A stretch of DNA of 64,000 nt, from assembly GCF_016745255.1 (NCBI RefSeq), contig NZ_JADOEQ010000005.1, positions 1 to 64,000 of the forward strand. The letters are read 5' to 3'. A model generated the notes under the pieces. The model ran no database searches, was not told where the DNA came from, and saw only the letters and a program-made list of their open reading frames with translations. The DNA comes from Enterococcus sp. BWR-S5 (GTDB lineage Bacteria; Bacillota; Bacilli; Lactobacillales; Enterococcaceae). Positions 17,397 to 26,741 of the stretch are shown in pieces (within the stretch, counting starts at the first letter, position 1; every line of letters starts with the position of its first letter). The position numbers and the translations under genes were made by a program.

Positions 17397-18325
17397 TGGA
17401 AGATGTAGGAAAAGAAATGTCCAAAATCATTCGGAGCAGAGAGTTGAACGATCGTTTTAATCAATTGGTTCAAACGGTGATGGATGATCCCGATGTAAAA
17501 CAGTTCATTGCTGAGCATCGAGAAAAGCTGACAGATGAGGATATTGAGAAAAGCTACTCAAAGCTTTATGAGTTTGTTCAGGAAAAGAAGAAATTCCATT
17601 TGAACGATCCGTCAATGATTGCTCCGGGCTACGAACCAAAGCTAACCTTGAATTTCCATTATATTGATGTCACTTATGTTCCAACCGAACTATTAATTGC
17701 ACGTCAAAAAGAAGAAGAATTGCGCAAACGTGTCAGTGCAATGACAATGCCGAAGGATGTGCGTCAAGCAACCTTTGCAAAATTTGATCGTTCTTCCAGT
17801 GGACGTTTTGAAGCGCTAAGTGAAGCAACAAAATTTATTGATGCCTATGTTGCAGCTCCAAGGGAATTTCATAAGGGGCTATATCTACAAGGAACCTTTG
17901 GTGTGGGAAAATCGTATCTTCTCGGTGCAGTTGCCAATGAATTGGCAAAGGATGGTGTTCTAACAACAATCATCCATTTTCCAACCTTTACCGTTGAGAT
18001 GAAGCAGGCGATTGCGAAGGATCTTGTAGGCCAAAAGCTTGATGCCGTGAAAAAGGCACCTGTCTTGATGATTGATGATATTGGTGCTGAGTCAATGACA
18101 AGCTGGATTAGAGATGATGTATTAAGTGTCATTCTGCAATATCGTATGCAGGAACAGCTGGTAACCTTTTTCTCTTCTAATCTGGATATGCGAGCTTTGG
18201 AAGAGCATCTGACGATTTCACAGCGTGGCGAGCAGGAGCCATTAAAAGCCAAACGAATAATGGAACGTATCCGTTATCTAGCAAAGGAAATCACCTTAAG
18301 CGGTCAGGATCGTCGGAATGGGTAA
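17396..18325 (+). CDS. dnaI: Primosomal protein DnaI, helicase loader
   Basis: Predicted 309-aa AAA+ ATPase that loads the replicative helicase (DnaC in Bacillus terms). Residues 1-130 are the DnaI N-terminal helicase-binding domain. Walker A GTFGVGKS is at 166-173, Walker B is VLMIDDIGAE, and sensor 1 is in VTFFSSNLDM. The arginine-containing C-terminal helix is KRIMERIRYLAKEI. It overlaps dnaB by 1 nt with GAGGTGA upstream. It is the last gene of the nrdR operon and is followed by a terminator at 18366. Confidence 0.97.
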   Translation: MEDVGKEMSKIIRSRELNDRFNQLVQTVMDDPDVKQFIAEHREKLTDEDIEKSYSKLYEFVQEKKKFHLNDPSMIAPGYEPKLTLNFHYIDVTYVPTELLIARQKEEELRKRVSAMTMPKDVRQATFAKFDRSSSGRFEALSEATKFIDAYVAAPREFHKGLYLQGTFGVGKSYLLGAVANELAKDGVLTTIIHFPTFTVEMKQAIAKDLVGQKLDAVKKAPVLMIDDIGAESMTSWIRDDVLSVILQYRMQEQLVTFFSSNLDMRALEEHLTISQRGEQEPLKAKRIMERIRYLAKEITLSGQDRRNG

Positions 18326-18770
18326 TGGTTTCTATCTATAAGATGTGTAAGTCAATAAAATTATCAAAGAGTTTGGAACAAAATAAAGTTCCAAACTCTT
18401 TTCGTGTCTAAACACAGATAAACGGGGTACAAAGCTTCATCATGTTTTGATGATTAGAGCAGCAAAGTGAAAACCGTATAGGAAAAAGCAACAGTTAATC
18501 CTAATTCATACTAGCGAAATTATTTTTTAAAAAAAATAATCCCTATCTTCATACACAGATCATTCCGCTACCTTATTTGTTAAGTAGAATTGACATTTCA
18601 GAGCTAATCGCTTTTGTCTTGGGCTCTATTTTTTCATCGCTCATTTTATAATAAGAAAAATCAGTTTCATTAATTTTTCTTAATAAAACTCCGTGATTAT
18701 TTACAGCAACCACTTTTGCTTTTAAAATAATAGTAGCTCGTTTAATTATGAATGTTGGGAGAGTGGAAAG
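18326..18770. other. Intergenic region with terminator, AT palindrome and a weak minus-strand frame
   Basis: Besides the terminator at 18366-18403, a perfect 10-bp AT inverted repeat ATTATTTTTT/AAAAAATAAT spans 18519-18540. On the minus strand 18713-18573 is open for 46 codons from a GTG (MVAVNNHGVLLRKINETD...SILLNK). It lacks a ribosome-binding site and I recognise nothing in it; it could be a gene remnant or chance. Confidence 0.4.
18366..18403 (+). terminator. Terminator after dnaI
   Basis: AAAGAGTTTGGAAC (18366-18379) pairs perfectly with GTTCCAAACTCTTT (18388-18401) around an 8-nt loop, followed by T. Confidence 0.85.
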
Positions 18771-19247
18771 ATGAAAAGACTGAAAATGGTTATAGCAGCA
18801 GCTGCGATGCTTGTTTTATTAGGTGCATGCGGTCAGAAAAAAGATGCTTCAGAGGAAAGTAGTGAAACAAAGGTGTCAACAGAACAATCGACGAATCAAT
18901 CAACTGAAAATAGTACTGATTCGGCAGATAAGGTTTCCGAAGTTTCTGTATTTACAGGTACGTTAACAGAGGATGCAACTGTTATGGATAATGATAATGG
19001 TATTCGAATTTCACTTAATGGAATAGAAGTGGTCTCTGATCCTGAGGCTATTTTGCCAATGATGGAAAATGATGGTGTAATATTGAATGCACAGGAGAGT
19101 CAGCTTTCAGAAGGAGTCACCGTGGATACGTTAAAAGCGGGAGATAAGATTCGTTTTACTCTTACTGGACTTCCGATAATGACTATGTCTATTCCACCTC
19201 AAATACCAGGGAATTCAATTTCATTAATCGAAAAAATAGAAGAATAA
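18771..19247 (+). CDS. Small surface lipoprotein, unknown function
   Basis: Predicted 158-aa lipoprotein. The signal peptide MKRLKMVIAAAAMLVLLGAC ends in lipobox LLGAC, with Cys20 as the lipidation site. Residues 21-55 are a Ser/Thr/Glu-rich spacer (STEQSTNQSTENSTDS). The C-terminal 100 residues look like a small beta-rich domain (FTGTLTEDATVMDNDNGIRISLNGIEVV). It ends SISLIEKIEE. GGAGAGTGG precedes the ATG. It stands alone and is followed by a strong terminator. A similar layout is seen in lactic acid bacterial lipoproteins of unknown role. Confidence 0.8.
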   Translation: MKRLKMVIAAAAMLVLLGACGQKKDASEESSETKVSTEQSTNQSTENSTDSADKVSEVSVFTGTLTEDATVMDNDNGIRISLNGIEVVSDPEAILPMMENDGVILNAQESQLSEGVTVDTLKAGDKIRFTLTGLPIMTMSIPPQIPGNSISLIEKIEE

Positions 19248-19262
19248 TTATATGATAGCGAC

Positions 19263-19305
19263 CCGTAATCTATTTGACCTTTATCAAATGGATTACGGTT
19301 TTTTT
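19263..19305 (+). terminator. Terminator after the small lipoprotein gene
   Basis: CCGTAATC (19263-19270) pairs with GATTACGG (19291-19298). The inner ATTTGA/TCAAAT pairing extends the stem, which is followed by seven T. Confidence 0.85.
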
Positions 19306-19495
19306 GTGTAATCAAGTACTGGTGAAGCAATCGAAAAATTAGCAGCTTGTTTATTCAACCGATTAAAATGCGCAGGGCTTAGTTGAGTTTAGTCCTGTAG
19401 ACTGATTTCTATTTCCGACAGATTTGCTACACTGGAACATAGGAAATCAAAGGAAAATATTTTTGAAAAGCTCATAAAAAAATAGGAAGATAATG

Positions 19496-19525
19496 TTTGA
19501 CCTTTATTGACCAATTGAGTATAAT
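19496..19525 (+). promoter_or_regulatory. clpB promoter with CtsR operator
   Basis: TTTGACCTTTATTGACC (19496-19512) matches the CtsR heptad repeat (GGTCAAA direct repeat, read on the opposite strand). It overlaps a -35 TTGACC (19497-19502), which is 17 nt from a perfect -10 TATAAT (19520-19525). Repression by CtsR under non-stress conditions is the standard inference. The leader from here to clpB is about 200 nt, unusually long, and contains no gene I can support. Confidence 0.85.
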
Positions 19526-19729
19526 TTATTTATGAGTAGTCGTTATCTTTGAATTTTAAGAGGGACAAGCTCATAATGAACTCGAGGATAGTCAGTCATA
19601 AACTCTATTGACGGACGGAACCAGTAGTTGTTTATATTTCACTATAGCATTGAGAGAGTTCAGCTTTTTTATGTACTAAAAACCTTTGTAGGATTTATAT
19701 AGATTACGATGTTTAGGAGGAAAAAATTT

Positions 19730-22348
19730 ATGAAGATTGAAAAAATGACGACAACATTACAAGAAGCAATTGCTGAAGCGCAGAAAATTGCAGTCACACG
19801 TCGACACCAAGAGATAGATATCGCCCACTTATGGAAAATATTTTTACAGCCCAATCATTTTGGACGTAATTTTTATACAGATGCCGGCTTGGATGTGGAT
19901 GCCTTTGAACGAGAGGTTGACTTGGCATTAGATGAGTATCCCAGTATAGAGGGCGGCAATGTTCAATATGGCCAGACGATGAGTCAGAACCTTTTCAATT
20001 TATTTAGTGAAGGGGACAAATTGCGAGAGGCGTTTCAAGATGAATTTCTCTCAACTGAGATTGTGGTCTTGGCATTGATGAAGCTGAAAAATTATCGTTT
20101 GACGAAATATTTGCACAGCCAAGGGATCAATGAAAAAGAATTACGAAAAAATATTGAAGCGATGAGAGGTGGGGAACGAGTGACTTCTCAAAATCAGGAA
20201 GAGCAATATAAGGCATTAGAAAAATATGGTGTTGATTTGGTTCAGCAGGTCAAAAGCGGAAAGCAAGACCCCATCATTGGTCGTGACGAAGAAATCCGTG
20301 ATGTCATCCGTATTTTATCAAGAAAAACAAAGAATAACCCTGTTCTTATGGGAGAACCGGGTGTTGGTAAAACAGCGATTGTTGAAGGCTTGGCTCAGCG
20401 GATTGTTCGAAAGGATGTCCCTGAAAACCTGAAGGATAAAACAATCTTTTCTTTGGATATGGGTGCGCTAATTGCAGGGGCAAAATTCCGAGGTGAGTTT
20501 GAAGAGCGTTTAAAAGGTGTATTGAAGGAAGTGAAGAAGAGTGATGGACGAATCATTCTTTTCATTGATGAAATCCACAACATTGTTGGAGCCGGTAAAA
20601 CAGAAGGAAGTATGGATGCAGGGAATTTGCTGAAGCCAATGCTTGCTCGTGGTGAGCTGCATCTAATTGGTGCGACAACCTTGGATGAATACCGCCAATA
20701 CATGGAAAAGGATAAGGCTTTGGAGCGACGTTTCCAAAAGGTACTTGTCAAGGAGCCGACTGTTGAAGATACAATCAGTATCCTAAGAGGGCTAAAGGAA
20801 CGCTTTGAGATTCACCATAGTGTAAACATTCATGACAATGCATTAGTTGCTGCTGCGACACTTTCAGATCGCTATATCACGGACCGATTTTTACCGGATA
20901 AGGCGATTGATTTGGTGGATGAAGCAAGTGCGACGATTCGAGTGGAAATGAATTCTATGCCGACGGAACTGGATCAGGTTACCCGTCGCTTAATGCAGCT
21001 GGAAATTGAAGAAGCTGCGTTGAAAAAAGAATCGGATGATGCCAGCAAGAAGCGTTTAAATAACCTTCAAGAAGAGCTGGCTGATTTGCGAGAAGAAGCC
21101 AATAGTATGAAGCTGCAGTGGGAAACTGAAAAAGACGAGGTTAACGCTGTTAGCAATAAGCGGGCAGAAATTGATAAAGCAAAGCACGAACTGGAAGATG
21201 CAGAAAATAACTATGACTTAGAGCGAGCAGCAGTTTTACGTCATGGTACGATTCCAGATTTGGAAAAAGAACTAAAAGAGCTGGAAGCCAAGAACAGCAA
21301 CAATAATATAAAAATGGTGCAGGAAGCTGTAACAGAAAACGAGATTGCTCAGGTCGTTGGCCGCTTGACAGGTATCCCTGTAACGAAGCTGGTCGAGGGA
21401 GAGCGCGAAAAACTGATGAAGCTGAATGAGACGTTGCATAAACGTGTCATTGGTCAGCATGAAGCAGTTGATGCGGTGAGTGATGCGGTCATTCGCTCAC
21501 GTGCCGGATTACAGGACCCGAACAGACCATTAGGCTCCTTCTTATTCTTAGGGCCAACAGGTGTTGGTAAAACAGAGCTGGCAAAAGCTTTGGCTGAGAA
21601 TCTGTTTGACTCCGAAGAGCATATGGTTCGAATTGACATGAGTGAATATATGGAAAAGCATAGTGTTTCTCGTTTAGTTGGTGCGCCTCCGGGCTATGTC
21701 GGCTACGAAGAAGGCGGTCAGCTGACAGAAGCCGTTCGTAGAAATCCATATACCATTGTTTTATTAGATGAAATCGAAAAAGCGCATCCTGATGTGTTTA
21801 ATATCTTGTTGCAGGTATTGGACGACGGTCGTTTAACAGATTCTAAAGGGCGAGTGGTAGATTTCAAGAATACAGTATTGATTATGACCAGCAATATTGG
21901 GTCACAATTGTTACTGGAAGGTGTGACTGCGGATGGCGAAATACCGGAAGCGGTGGAAGAACAGGTTCGAACGATTCTGAGAGGCAACTTCAAACCGGAA
22001 TTCTTAAATCGGATTGATGATACTATTCTATTTACACCGTTGAGTCTGGAAAATGTCAAAGGAATCATTACCAAGATGACAGCACAGCTTTCTAAGCGTT
22101 TGGAGCATCAAGAAATCGAGTTGGTGATTTCAGAAGAAGCAAAAAACTGGATTGCTCAACAGGCCTATGATCCTGCATACGGTGCAAGACCACTGAAACG
22201 TTTCTTGACGAAAGAAGTGGAAACGCCGCTTGCCAAGGAGATTGTATCAGGCAGAGTGATGCCGAAAACAAAAGTGACTGTTACCTTGCTCAATGATCAA
22301 TTGGTATTTGAAAACGAGGCAATCGAAGAGGTTGTTATGAGTAAGTAA
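19730..22348 (+). CDS. clpB: ATP-dependent disaggregase ClpB
   Basis: Predicted 872-aa Hsp100 chaperone that, with DnaK, resolubilises aggregated proteins after heat stress. The N-domain spans 1-145. AAA1 carries Walker A GEPGVGKT at 208-215 and Walker B in [15 protein letters not shown]. The coiled-coil M domain at about 405-530 distinguishes ClpB from ClpC. AAA2 carries GPTGVGKT at 608-615 and [15 protein letters not shown]. There is no IGF/L ClpP loop evident. The first in-frame ATG (19709) is part of the leader; the ATG at 19730 follows AGGAGG, so it is chosen. It is controlled by a CtsR-type operator. Confidence 0.97.
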   Translation: MKIEKMTTTLQEAIAEAQKIAVTRRHQEIDIAHLWKIFLQPNHFGRNFYTDAGLDVDAFEREVDLALDEYPSIEGGNVQYGQTMSQNLFNLFSEGDKLREAFQDEFLSTEIVVLALMKLKNYRLTKYLHSQGINEKELRKNIEAMRGGERVTSQNQEEQYKALEKYGVDLVQQVKSGKQDPIIGRDEEIRDVIRILSRKTKNNPVLMGEPGVGKTAIVEGLAQRIVRKDVPENLKDKTIFSLDMGALIAGAKFRGEFEERLKGVLKEVKKSDGRIILFIDEIHNIVGAGKTEGSMDAGNLLKPMLARGELHLIGATTLDEYRQYMEKDKALERRFQKVLVKEPTVEDTISILRGLKERFEIHHSVNIHDNALVAAATLSDRYITDRFLPDKAIDLVDEASATIRVEMNSMPTELDQVTRRLMQLEIEEAALKKESDDASKKRLNNLQEELADLREEANSMKLQWETEKDEVNAVSNKRAEIDKAKHELEDAENNYDLERAAVLRHGTIPDLEKELKELEAKNSNNNIKMVQEAVTENEIAQVVGRLTGIPVTKLVEGEREKLMKLNETLHKRVIGQHEAVDAVSDAVIRSRAGLQDPNRPLGSFLFLGPTGVGKTELAKALAENLFDSEEHMVRIDMSEYMEKHSVSRLVGAPPGYVGYEEGGQLTEAVRRNPYTIVLLDEIEKAHPDVFNILLQVLDDGRLTDSKGRVVDFKNTVLIMTSNIGSQLLLEGVTADGEIPEAVEEQVRTILRGNFKPEFLNRIDDTILFTPLSLENVKGIITKMTAQLSKRLEHQEIELVISEEAKNWIAQQAYDPAYGARPLKRFLTKEVETPLAKEIVSGRVMPKTKVTVTLLNDQLVFENEAIEEVVMSK

Positions 22349-22355
22349 TAGTTGG

Positions 22356-22401
22356 AAGCTTAGGAGAAGCATTCGAAAGGATGTTATCTTAAGCTTTTTT
22401 T
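22356..22401 (+). terminator. Terminator after clpB
   Basis: AAGCTTA (22356-22362) pairs with TAAGCTT (22390-22396), followed by a T run. The loop is long, so it is weaker than its neighbours. Confidence 0.55.
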
Positions 22402-22556
22402 GTTGTGGTGGTTAGGGAACGGGCGTAACAAATGGCAGTATGTTGTAATCGTGCTATACTGAAAACAGAGTAATTATTGGTTCTATTAAGTAGAGGAGAT
22501 GTAGGTTCACAATCTCCTAACTTTATAGAATGCCGTCGTTGAAGGGAAGATGTGTC

Positions 22557-23489
22557 ATGGAGAAAATGAAGGAAAGAATCGTTGCTTTTGGAGATGCGAT
22601 TATTGCAATTATCATTACTATTATTGTACTGGAACTGCCGATTAAGCTCTCCTCATCAGGAGAAGTGGACATGTATATTTTGTTCCGCTCAATCGGGATT
22701 TATTTTATCAGCTTTTGCTTTGTTGCTGATTTATGGTATCAGGGTGCCCAAAAGTTCAATCAGATAAAGAAGATTAAAAATAAAGATTTTGTTATCTATA
22801 TGCTTTTTCTTTTTGCACTGTCTCTGGTTCCGACGTTTACCCGCTTATTGATTGAGGATACAAATAGACAGGTTGTTTTCTTTTACGGTATTCTTAGTTT
22901 TATTGTAACGTTTTTGTGGACACGCCTAATTTATTCTTTAGGAAAGCAAATCGAAGAAAAGGATAAAACTCCGGAGTTCTTTCGGAAACGTGAAAATAAG
23001 CGGCAGATGATTCTATTGGGATTCCGGTTAGTGGTCTTAGTGATAGCCTATTTTCTCCCTAAGTGGGGGCTGGTTGTCTATCTGGTACTACCAATTATTG
23101 GATTCATGCAGAATATCATTGATAAAGAAGAAGATCGTTACGTTTCTCAAATGAATGAAGAGCAAAAAGATTACTATGTCGGTGATTTGAAAAGAGAACG
23201 CGGCAGCAATGTGCGAAAATATATGGAGCTGCTTCGTTCTTCTTTGGGAGATGATTCTAAAAGTGCGGCAGATAGACAGCAATGGTGGCTGAATTTCAAT
23301 AATCAATGGCAGAAGGAATTGGAGAAACAAACCATAGCTGTTGATGAAAAGATAAGTAACTCAACGAGCCAATCTGAAAAGCAGCATTTTGAAAGAGAAA
23401 AGCAACGGCTGATGATGGAGCAACAAAAGATTCAGCAAATTATGAAAAGAACCGGTGAGCGACTGAACCATCCGAGAGGAAGAAGATAA
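22557..23489 (+). CDS. TMEM175-like (DUF1211) potassium channel with long cytoplasmic tail
   Basis: Predicted 310-aa membrane protein. The first segment RIVAFGDAIIAIIITIIVLEL carries the TMEM175-type AF-S/G-D motif at residues 7-27. Six hydrophobic segments fill residues about 10-190. Family members are potassium-selective channels. The last 110 residues are a hydrophilic, helical, coiled-coil-prone tail (DEKISNSTSQSEKQHFEREKQRLMMEQQKIQQIM) that is not part of the usual roughly 200-residue bacterial unit. GAAGGG precedes the ATG at 22557; an upstream start at 22530 has no ribosome-binding site. A GGAGAT/ATCTCC hairpin lies at about 22495-22518, before the gene. Confidence 0.8.
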   Translation: MEKMKERIVAFGDAIIAIIITIIVLELPIKLSSSGEVDMYILFRSIGIYFISFCFVADLWYQGAQKFNQIKKIKNKDFVIYMLFLFALSLVPTFTRLLIEDTNRQVVFFYGILSFIVTFLWTRLIYSLGKQIEEKDKTPEFFRKRENKRQMILLGFRLVVLVIAYFLPKWGLVVYLVLPIIGFMQNIIDKEEDRYVSQMNEEQKDYYVGDLKRERGSNVRKYMELLRSSLGDDSKSAADRQQWWLNFNNQWQKELEKQTIAVDEKISNSTSQSEKQHFEREKQRLMMEQQKIQQIMKRTGERLNHPRGRR

Positions 23490-23541
23490 ACAAAGTCCCT
23501 ACAAATCAGTGATGACTAGCTGATTTGCAGGGGCTTTGTTA
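23489..23541. terminator. Bidirectional hairpin between convergent genes
   Basis: ACAAAGTCCCTACAAATCAG (ending 23509) pairs with CTGATTTGCAGGGGCTTTGT (from 23520) with a few wobbles, making a stem of about 20 bp between the TMEM175-like gene and the convergent Cys-rich gene. T runs are short on both sides. Confidence 0.65.
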
Positions 23542-23542
23542 C

Positions 23543-23989
23543 TTAACTGATTTCCATTAAATACTGTTCAACCTCTTCCGCAGTTAATCTGCGTATTTGC
23601 GTATTGGCAAAAGTCTGATAAGAAGTAGAACGATAGACAGGAGCATTATCGGTACATTGTTTACTGCTGTTTTTTTTCAGATAATGAGTCAGCGCTTCGT
23701 CAGAAGAAAAAATTTTATAGGATTCTCGTCCATGCTGATTTGTTAGGCAATAAATTCCGCATGCTGTACCTTCAGACACATCGGCTGTTCGTAAATAGAG
23801 CAAAGCAATTTCAAGCGAGCGAAAGGGAAAGTTCCATCGTTGAAGTCCACGTTTCTCATCTTTTTGAATACAAATGCAACGACCACAGCTTCCACAAATA
23901 TACTGTTCATGCTTCTCTAAACATTCTCTCACACCATTTAATGGGGTAATCCTGTTGTGCTTACTGTAGCACTCCTTACAACTACTCAT
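23543..23989 (-). CDS. Cysteine-rich, probably zinc-binding conserved protein
   Basis: Predicted 148-aa soluble protein. The N-terminal 60 residues hold paired cysteines, MSSCKECYSKHN and ICGSCGRCICI, likely one or two zinc sites. The middle GIYCLTNQHGRESYKIFSSDEALTHYLKKNSSK and the C-terminal RRLTAEEVEQYLMEIS look like a small alpha/beta domain. I do not know a function. AAGGAGG precedes the ATG. The gene is downstream of and in the same direction as the MATE gene but separated from it by about 60 bp in the order MATE then this gene. Confidence 0.65.
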   Translation of the reverse strand: MSSCKECYSKHNRITPLNGVRECLEKHEQYICGSCGRCICIQKDEKRGLQRWNFPFRSLEIALLYLRTADVSEGTACGIYCLTNQHGRESYKIFSSDEALTHYLKKNSSKQCTDNAPVYRSTSYQTFANTQIRRLTAEEVEQYLMEIS

Positions 23990-24047
23990 GGCACGTCCTC
24001 CTTTTGTTCATACACATCTTCATTTTTCGTTTCAAGGGCAAATTCTA

Positions 24048-25403
24048 TTAATCTATAGCTAAAGCAGCAGCTTCACGCTGCTTTAGCTGGCGAAATGTTA
24101 AGAAACAGGCAATGGATAGTGGAATTGCGGCAAGAGCCCAGGCTAAAGGATTTGCCAGTGTCAAACCAAGAAAACCAAACTGCTTAGATAGAAGGAAGGC
24201 TGCGATGAACCGACTAATCAGCTCCATAACACCGGAAACTGTAGGAATCACGCTTTTACCAAGCCCTTGCAACGTAAAACGACAGATGAATAAGATAGAT
24301 AACAGCCAATAGCTCAATCCGTTGATTTGCAAGATTTGAATGCCTAAGTTGATTACTTCGCTTTCATTGCGATTAACAAAAATACCAATCAATTCAGCGC
24401 CGAACAGCCAATTGAATGCCCCCATTACAACAGCAATGAGTAGTGAGAGCAGCAGCAGTCTTTTGAAGGCATAGCGAATGCGGTCAAATTTCTCAGCTCC
24501 AAGGTTCTGACCGGCAAAGGTAGCGAGCGCTGTTCCCAGTGCTTGGACAGGCATAGAAGAGAAGTATTCAATTTTGCCTGCTGCGGTGAAAGCAGCGACT
24601 GCGGCTGTCCCCAGCTGATTAAGAGAATATTGTAGTGCAACCTGACCTAAGCCAATAATAGAGTATTGAAAGCCCATTGGAATTCCTAAGGCCAGTTGTT
24701 TTCGTATTTCTTGTGTTTTTAAAGTAAAATCCTTCTTTTTAACCTGTAGTAACGGAAAACGATACGCAATAAATAATCCGCAGCCTATAGCTGCAACTGC
24801 TTGTGCGATAACCGTGGCAATAGCTGCACCACGCACGCCCATAGGAATGACCTGAACTAAAAACCAGTCTAGAAAGACATTCAGAATACAAGCAACAATC
24901 AAGAAGTAGAGTGGTGTTCGACTATCTCCTAAAGCTCTTAGCATATTGCTTAGCAGGTTAAAACCAAAAGCAGTAATGTTACCTAAATAAATAACTGATA
25001 AATATTGATAGGAAAGTTCCATGATTTCGGGTGGTGTCTGCATAAAGACAAGCAGCGGACGAATCGCAAGAAAACTGCCAATCGTCACAATCACAGCGAT
25101 TATCAAACTAAGGAAGATACTGGTTGCAAAGCTCTCCTTCACTTTTTTCTCATCTTTACTGCCAAAATGCTGAGAAAGAATAATGGAAAACCCGGCACCA
25201 CAGCCTTGTGTAAAACCCAGCACAACAAACATCAAGCTGCCTGTTGCCCCAACCGCAGCCAACTCATTGACACCGAGCAATCGTCCAACAATCATTGTAT
25301 CGGCAAAATTATAGAATTGTTGAAATAAATTTCCGATAAAAATCGGAACCATGAACCATAGAATCTTTCGTATTGGCTCACCGTAAGTTAAGTCCTTTTC
25401 CAT
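24048..25403 (-). CDS. MATE family multidrug/cation efflux transporter
   Basis: Predicted 451-aa inner-membrane protein with 12 hydrophobic segments in two matching halves. The N-terminal half begins GEPIRKILWFMVPIFIGNLFQQFYNFADTMIVGRLLGVNELAAVGA, the classic MatE start. A second MatE unit begins near ALGIPMGFQYSIIGLGQVALQYSLNQLGTAAVAAFTAAGKI. The family exports organic cations or drugs using Na+ or H+ gradients. AAGGAG lies 12 nt before the ATG, a little far. Substrate is not predictable. The minus-strand gene at 23543 follows and may be cotranscribed. Confidence 0.93.
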   Translation of the reverse strand: MEKDLTYGEPIRKILWFMVPIFIGNLFQQFYNFADTMIVGRLLGVNELAAVGATGSLMFVVLGFTQGCGAGFSIILSQHFGSKDEKKVKESFATSIFLSLIIAVIVTIGSFLAIRPLLVFMQTPPEIMELSYQYLSVIYLGNITAFGFNLLSNMLRALGDSRTPLYFLIVACILNVFLDWFLVQVIPMGVRGAAIATVIAQAVAAIGCGLFIAYRFPLLQVKKKDFTLKTQEIRKQLALGIPMGFQYSIIGLGQVALQYSLNQLGTAAVAAFTAAGKIEYFSSMPVQALGTALATFAGQNLGAEKFDRIRYAFKRLLLLSLLIAVVMGAFNWLFGAELIGIFVNRNESEVINLGIQILQINGLSYWLLSILFICRFTLQGLGKSVIPTVSGVMELISRFIAAFLLSKQFGFLGLTLANPLAWALAAIPLSIACFLTFRQLKQREAAALAID

Positions 25404-25589
25404 ACTATTTTTCGACTCCTTTTTATCGAACCTATGTTCTTTTTCAGTCTAGCATTAGTCTGTGAGCCAGTCAAGATGGTAATGAAGGAACCATAAATTT
25501 TATGAAAAAAAGATTCATCCGGAATTTTAGCTATTTCTCGCTCGCTGTATTTGCTATGATGAATATATGTTAGATAAAGGAGCAAGTAA

Positions 25590-26606
25590 ATGGGACAAAG
25601 AGCGAATTTGATTATTGTAGAAAATAATGAATACACCCTGTATTATGACCATTGGGCCGCCAATTCTTTGGACTCCTATCTTTTCTGGGGACCGGAACGA
25701 GCGACCGCCTTTTTTAGAGACCATGAAAAATCAGGGGAAGAATATTGGCTGGACACAGTCTGGTGTGAAGGCGGTGCTGTGATCGATTTGGATCTGAAAG
25801 TTCTGTTGTTTTTTGGCGGAGAAGATATTTACTACGATATTCCCTTGCGGAAGATGTATTTGAAGCTGCTAAAGGCGATGTGGCCGGGTTATTTGATTAA
25901 ATGGGCATTCAACGGTGTCTTGGATTTGGCAGCGTATGTTAGCTACAATCAAATGGATCGATTGGGTGAGCCTACACAACCAATGAGGAAAGCGGATTTG
26001 GAAAGCTGCTTTATTGGCGCAAAAGGCAGGGAATTGGAGGGCGTACTGAGTGTCACTAATCAAAAGGTAGTATCAATACATCCTTTTTTTGGCTATGATG
26101 CCGGCAGTAATATTCTTTGGTCAGGTGAGAAGACAGGACAGAATATAAACAAACAGACTGGCCATTCGTATTTTGAGTTTCCAGATTTGTCGACAGAAAG
26201 CTATGCTGATTTTGCAAGGGAAGGAATACATTTAGATTTTGATAATCATGTGCTGTTTTATTGGTTGAATAGGCCGCTTGTCGTTCTTGAAAAGCAGTTG
26301 GAACTTCTCTGGCCAAATTGGACTATAGTGAATCTTTTGGATGATTACAAAGAGCATGAAGCGCTCACTCAGATGAAGTTGACCTTTTTTGGCTGTGATA
26401 ACCAGAAGCTGATTGAACAAATTCGTAAAATTGTCTGTCGTCCTTATAGGGATGAAGCAGATACTGCGGAGAATCTAGTAGTGACGCTGGAGGAAAATGG
26501 AAAAAATGTTCAAGTCAATCCATTCATTTTTGCGACAAACCTGTTTGATATGCCAGTGGCTTTGAGGGAACAGCTATTTGCTGATATCATCAATGAAATG
26601 AAGTAA
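25590..26606 (+). CDS. Conserved protein of unknown function (MGQRANL-type)
   Basis: Predicted 338-aa soluble protein starting MGQRANLIIVENNEYTLYYDHWAANSLDSYLFWGPE. I recall the MGQRANL...YYxHWxAN start as a recurrent conserved family in Firmicutes and actinobacteria, without a known activity. Two related halves may be present: PLRKMYLKLLKAMWPGYLIKWAFNGVLDL and PLVVLEKQLELLWPNWTIVNLLDDYKEH both show a Leu-rich helix ending in LWP-x-W. There is no signal peptide or membrane segment. AAAGGAG precedes the ATG. It stands alone between the divergent MATE gene and a bidirectional terminator. Confidence 0.7.
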   Translation: MGQRANLIIVENNEYTLYYDHWAANSLDSYLFWGPERATAFFRDHEKSGEEYWLDTVWCEGGAVIDLDLKVLLFFGGEDIYYDIPLRKMYLKLLKAMWPGYLIKWAFNGVLDLAAYVSYNQMDRLGEPTQPMRKADLESCFIGAKGRELEGVLSVTNQKVVSIHPFFGYDAGSNILWSGEKTGQNINKQTGHSYFEFPDLSTESYADFAREGIHLDFDNHVLFYWLNRPLVVLEKQLELLWPNWTIVNLLDDYKEHEALTQMKLTFFGCDNQKLIEQIRKIVCRPYRDEADTAENLVVTLEENGKNVQVNPFIFATNLFDMPVALREQLFADIINEMK

Positions 26607-26650
26607 AAAGCAGTAGAAGTGGTTTTTCTACCAGTGGATAATGCTGAGAT

Positions 26651-26720
26651 AAAAAAGCATGTAGTCTGTGAGAGAGTGTCTAATGGCATCTCTGAACACA
26701 GGAGCTACATGCTTTTTATT
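26651..26720. terminator. Bidirectional terminator between convergent genes
   Basis: AAAAAAGCATGTAG (26651-26664) pairs with CTACATGCTTTTTA around a loop of about 40 nt, with A and T runs on either side. It separates the MGQRANL-type gene (+) from the esterase gene (-). Confidence 0.75.
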
Positions 26721-26741
26721 AAAGAAAAAGTTGGGAATTTT

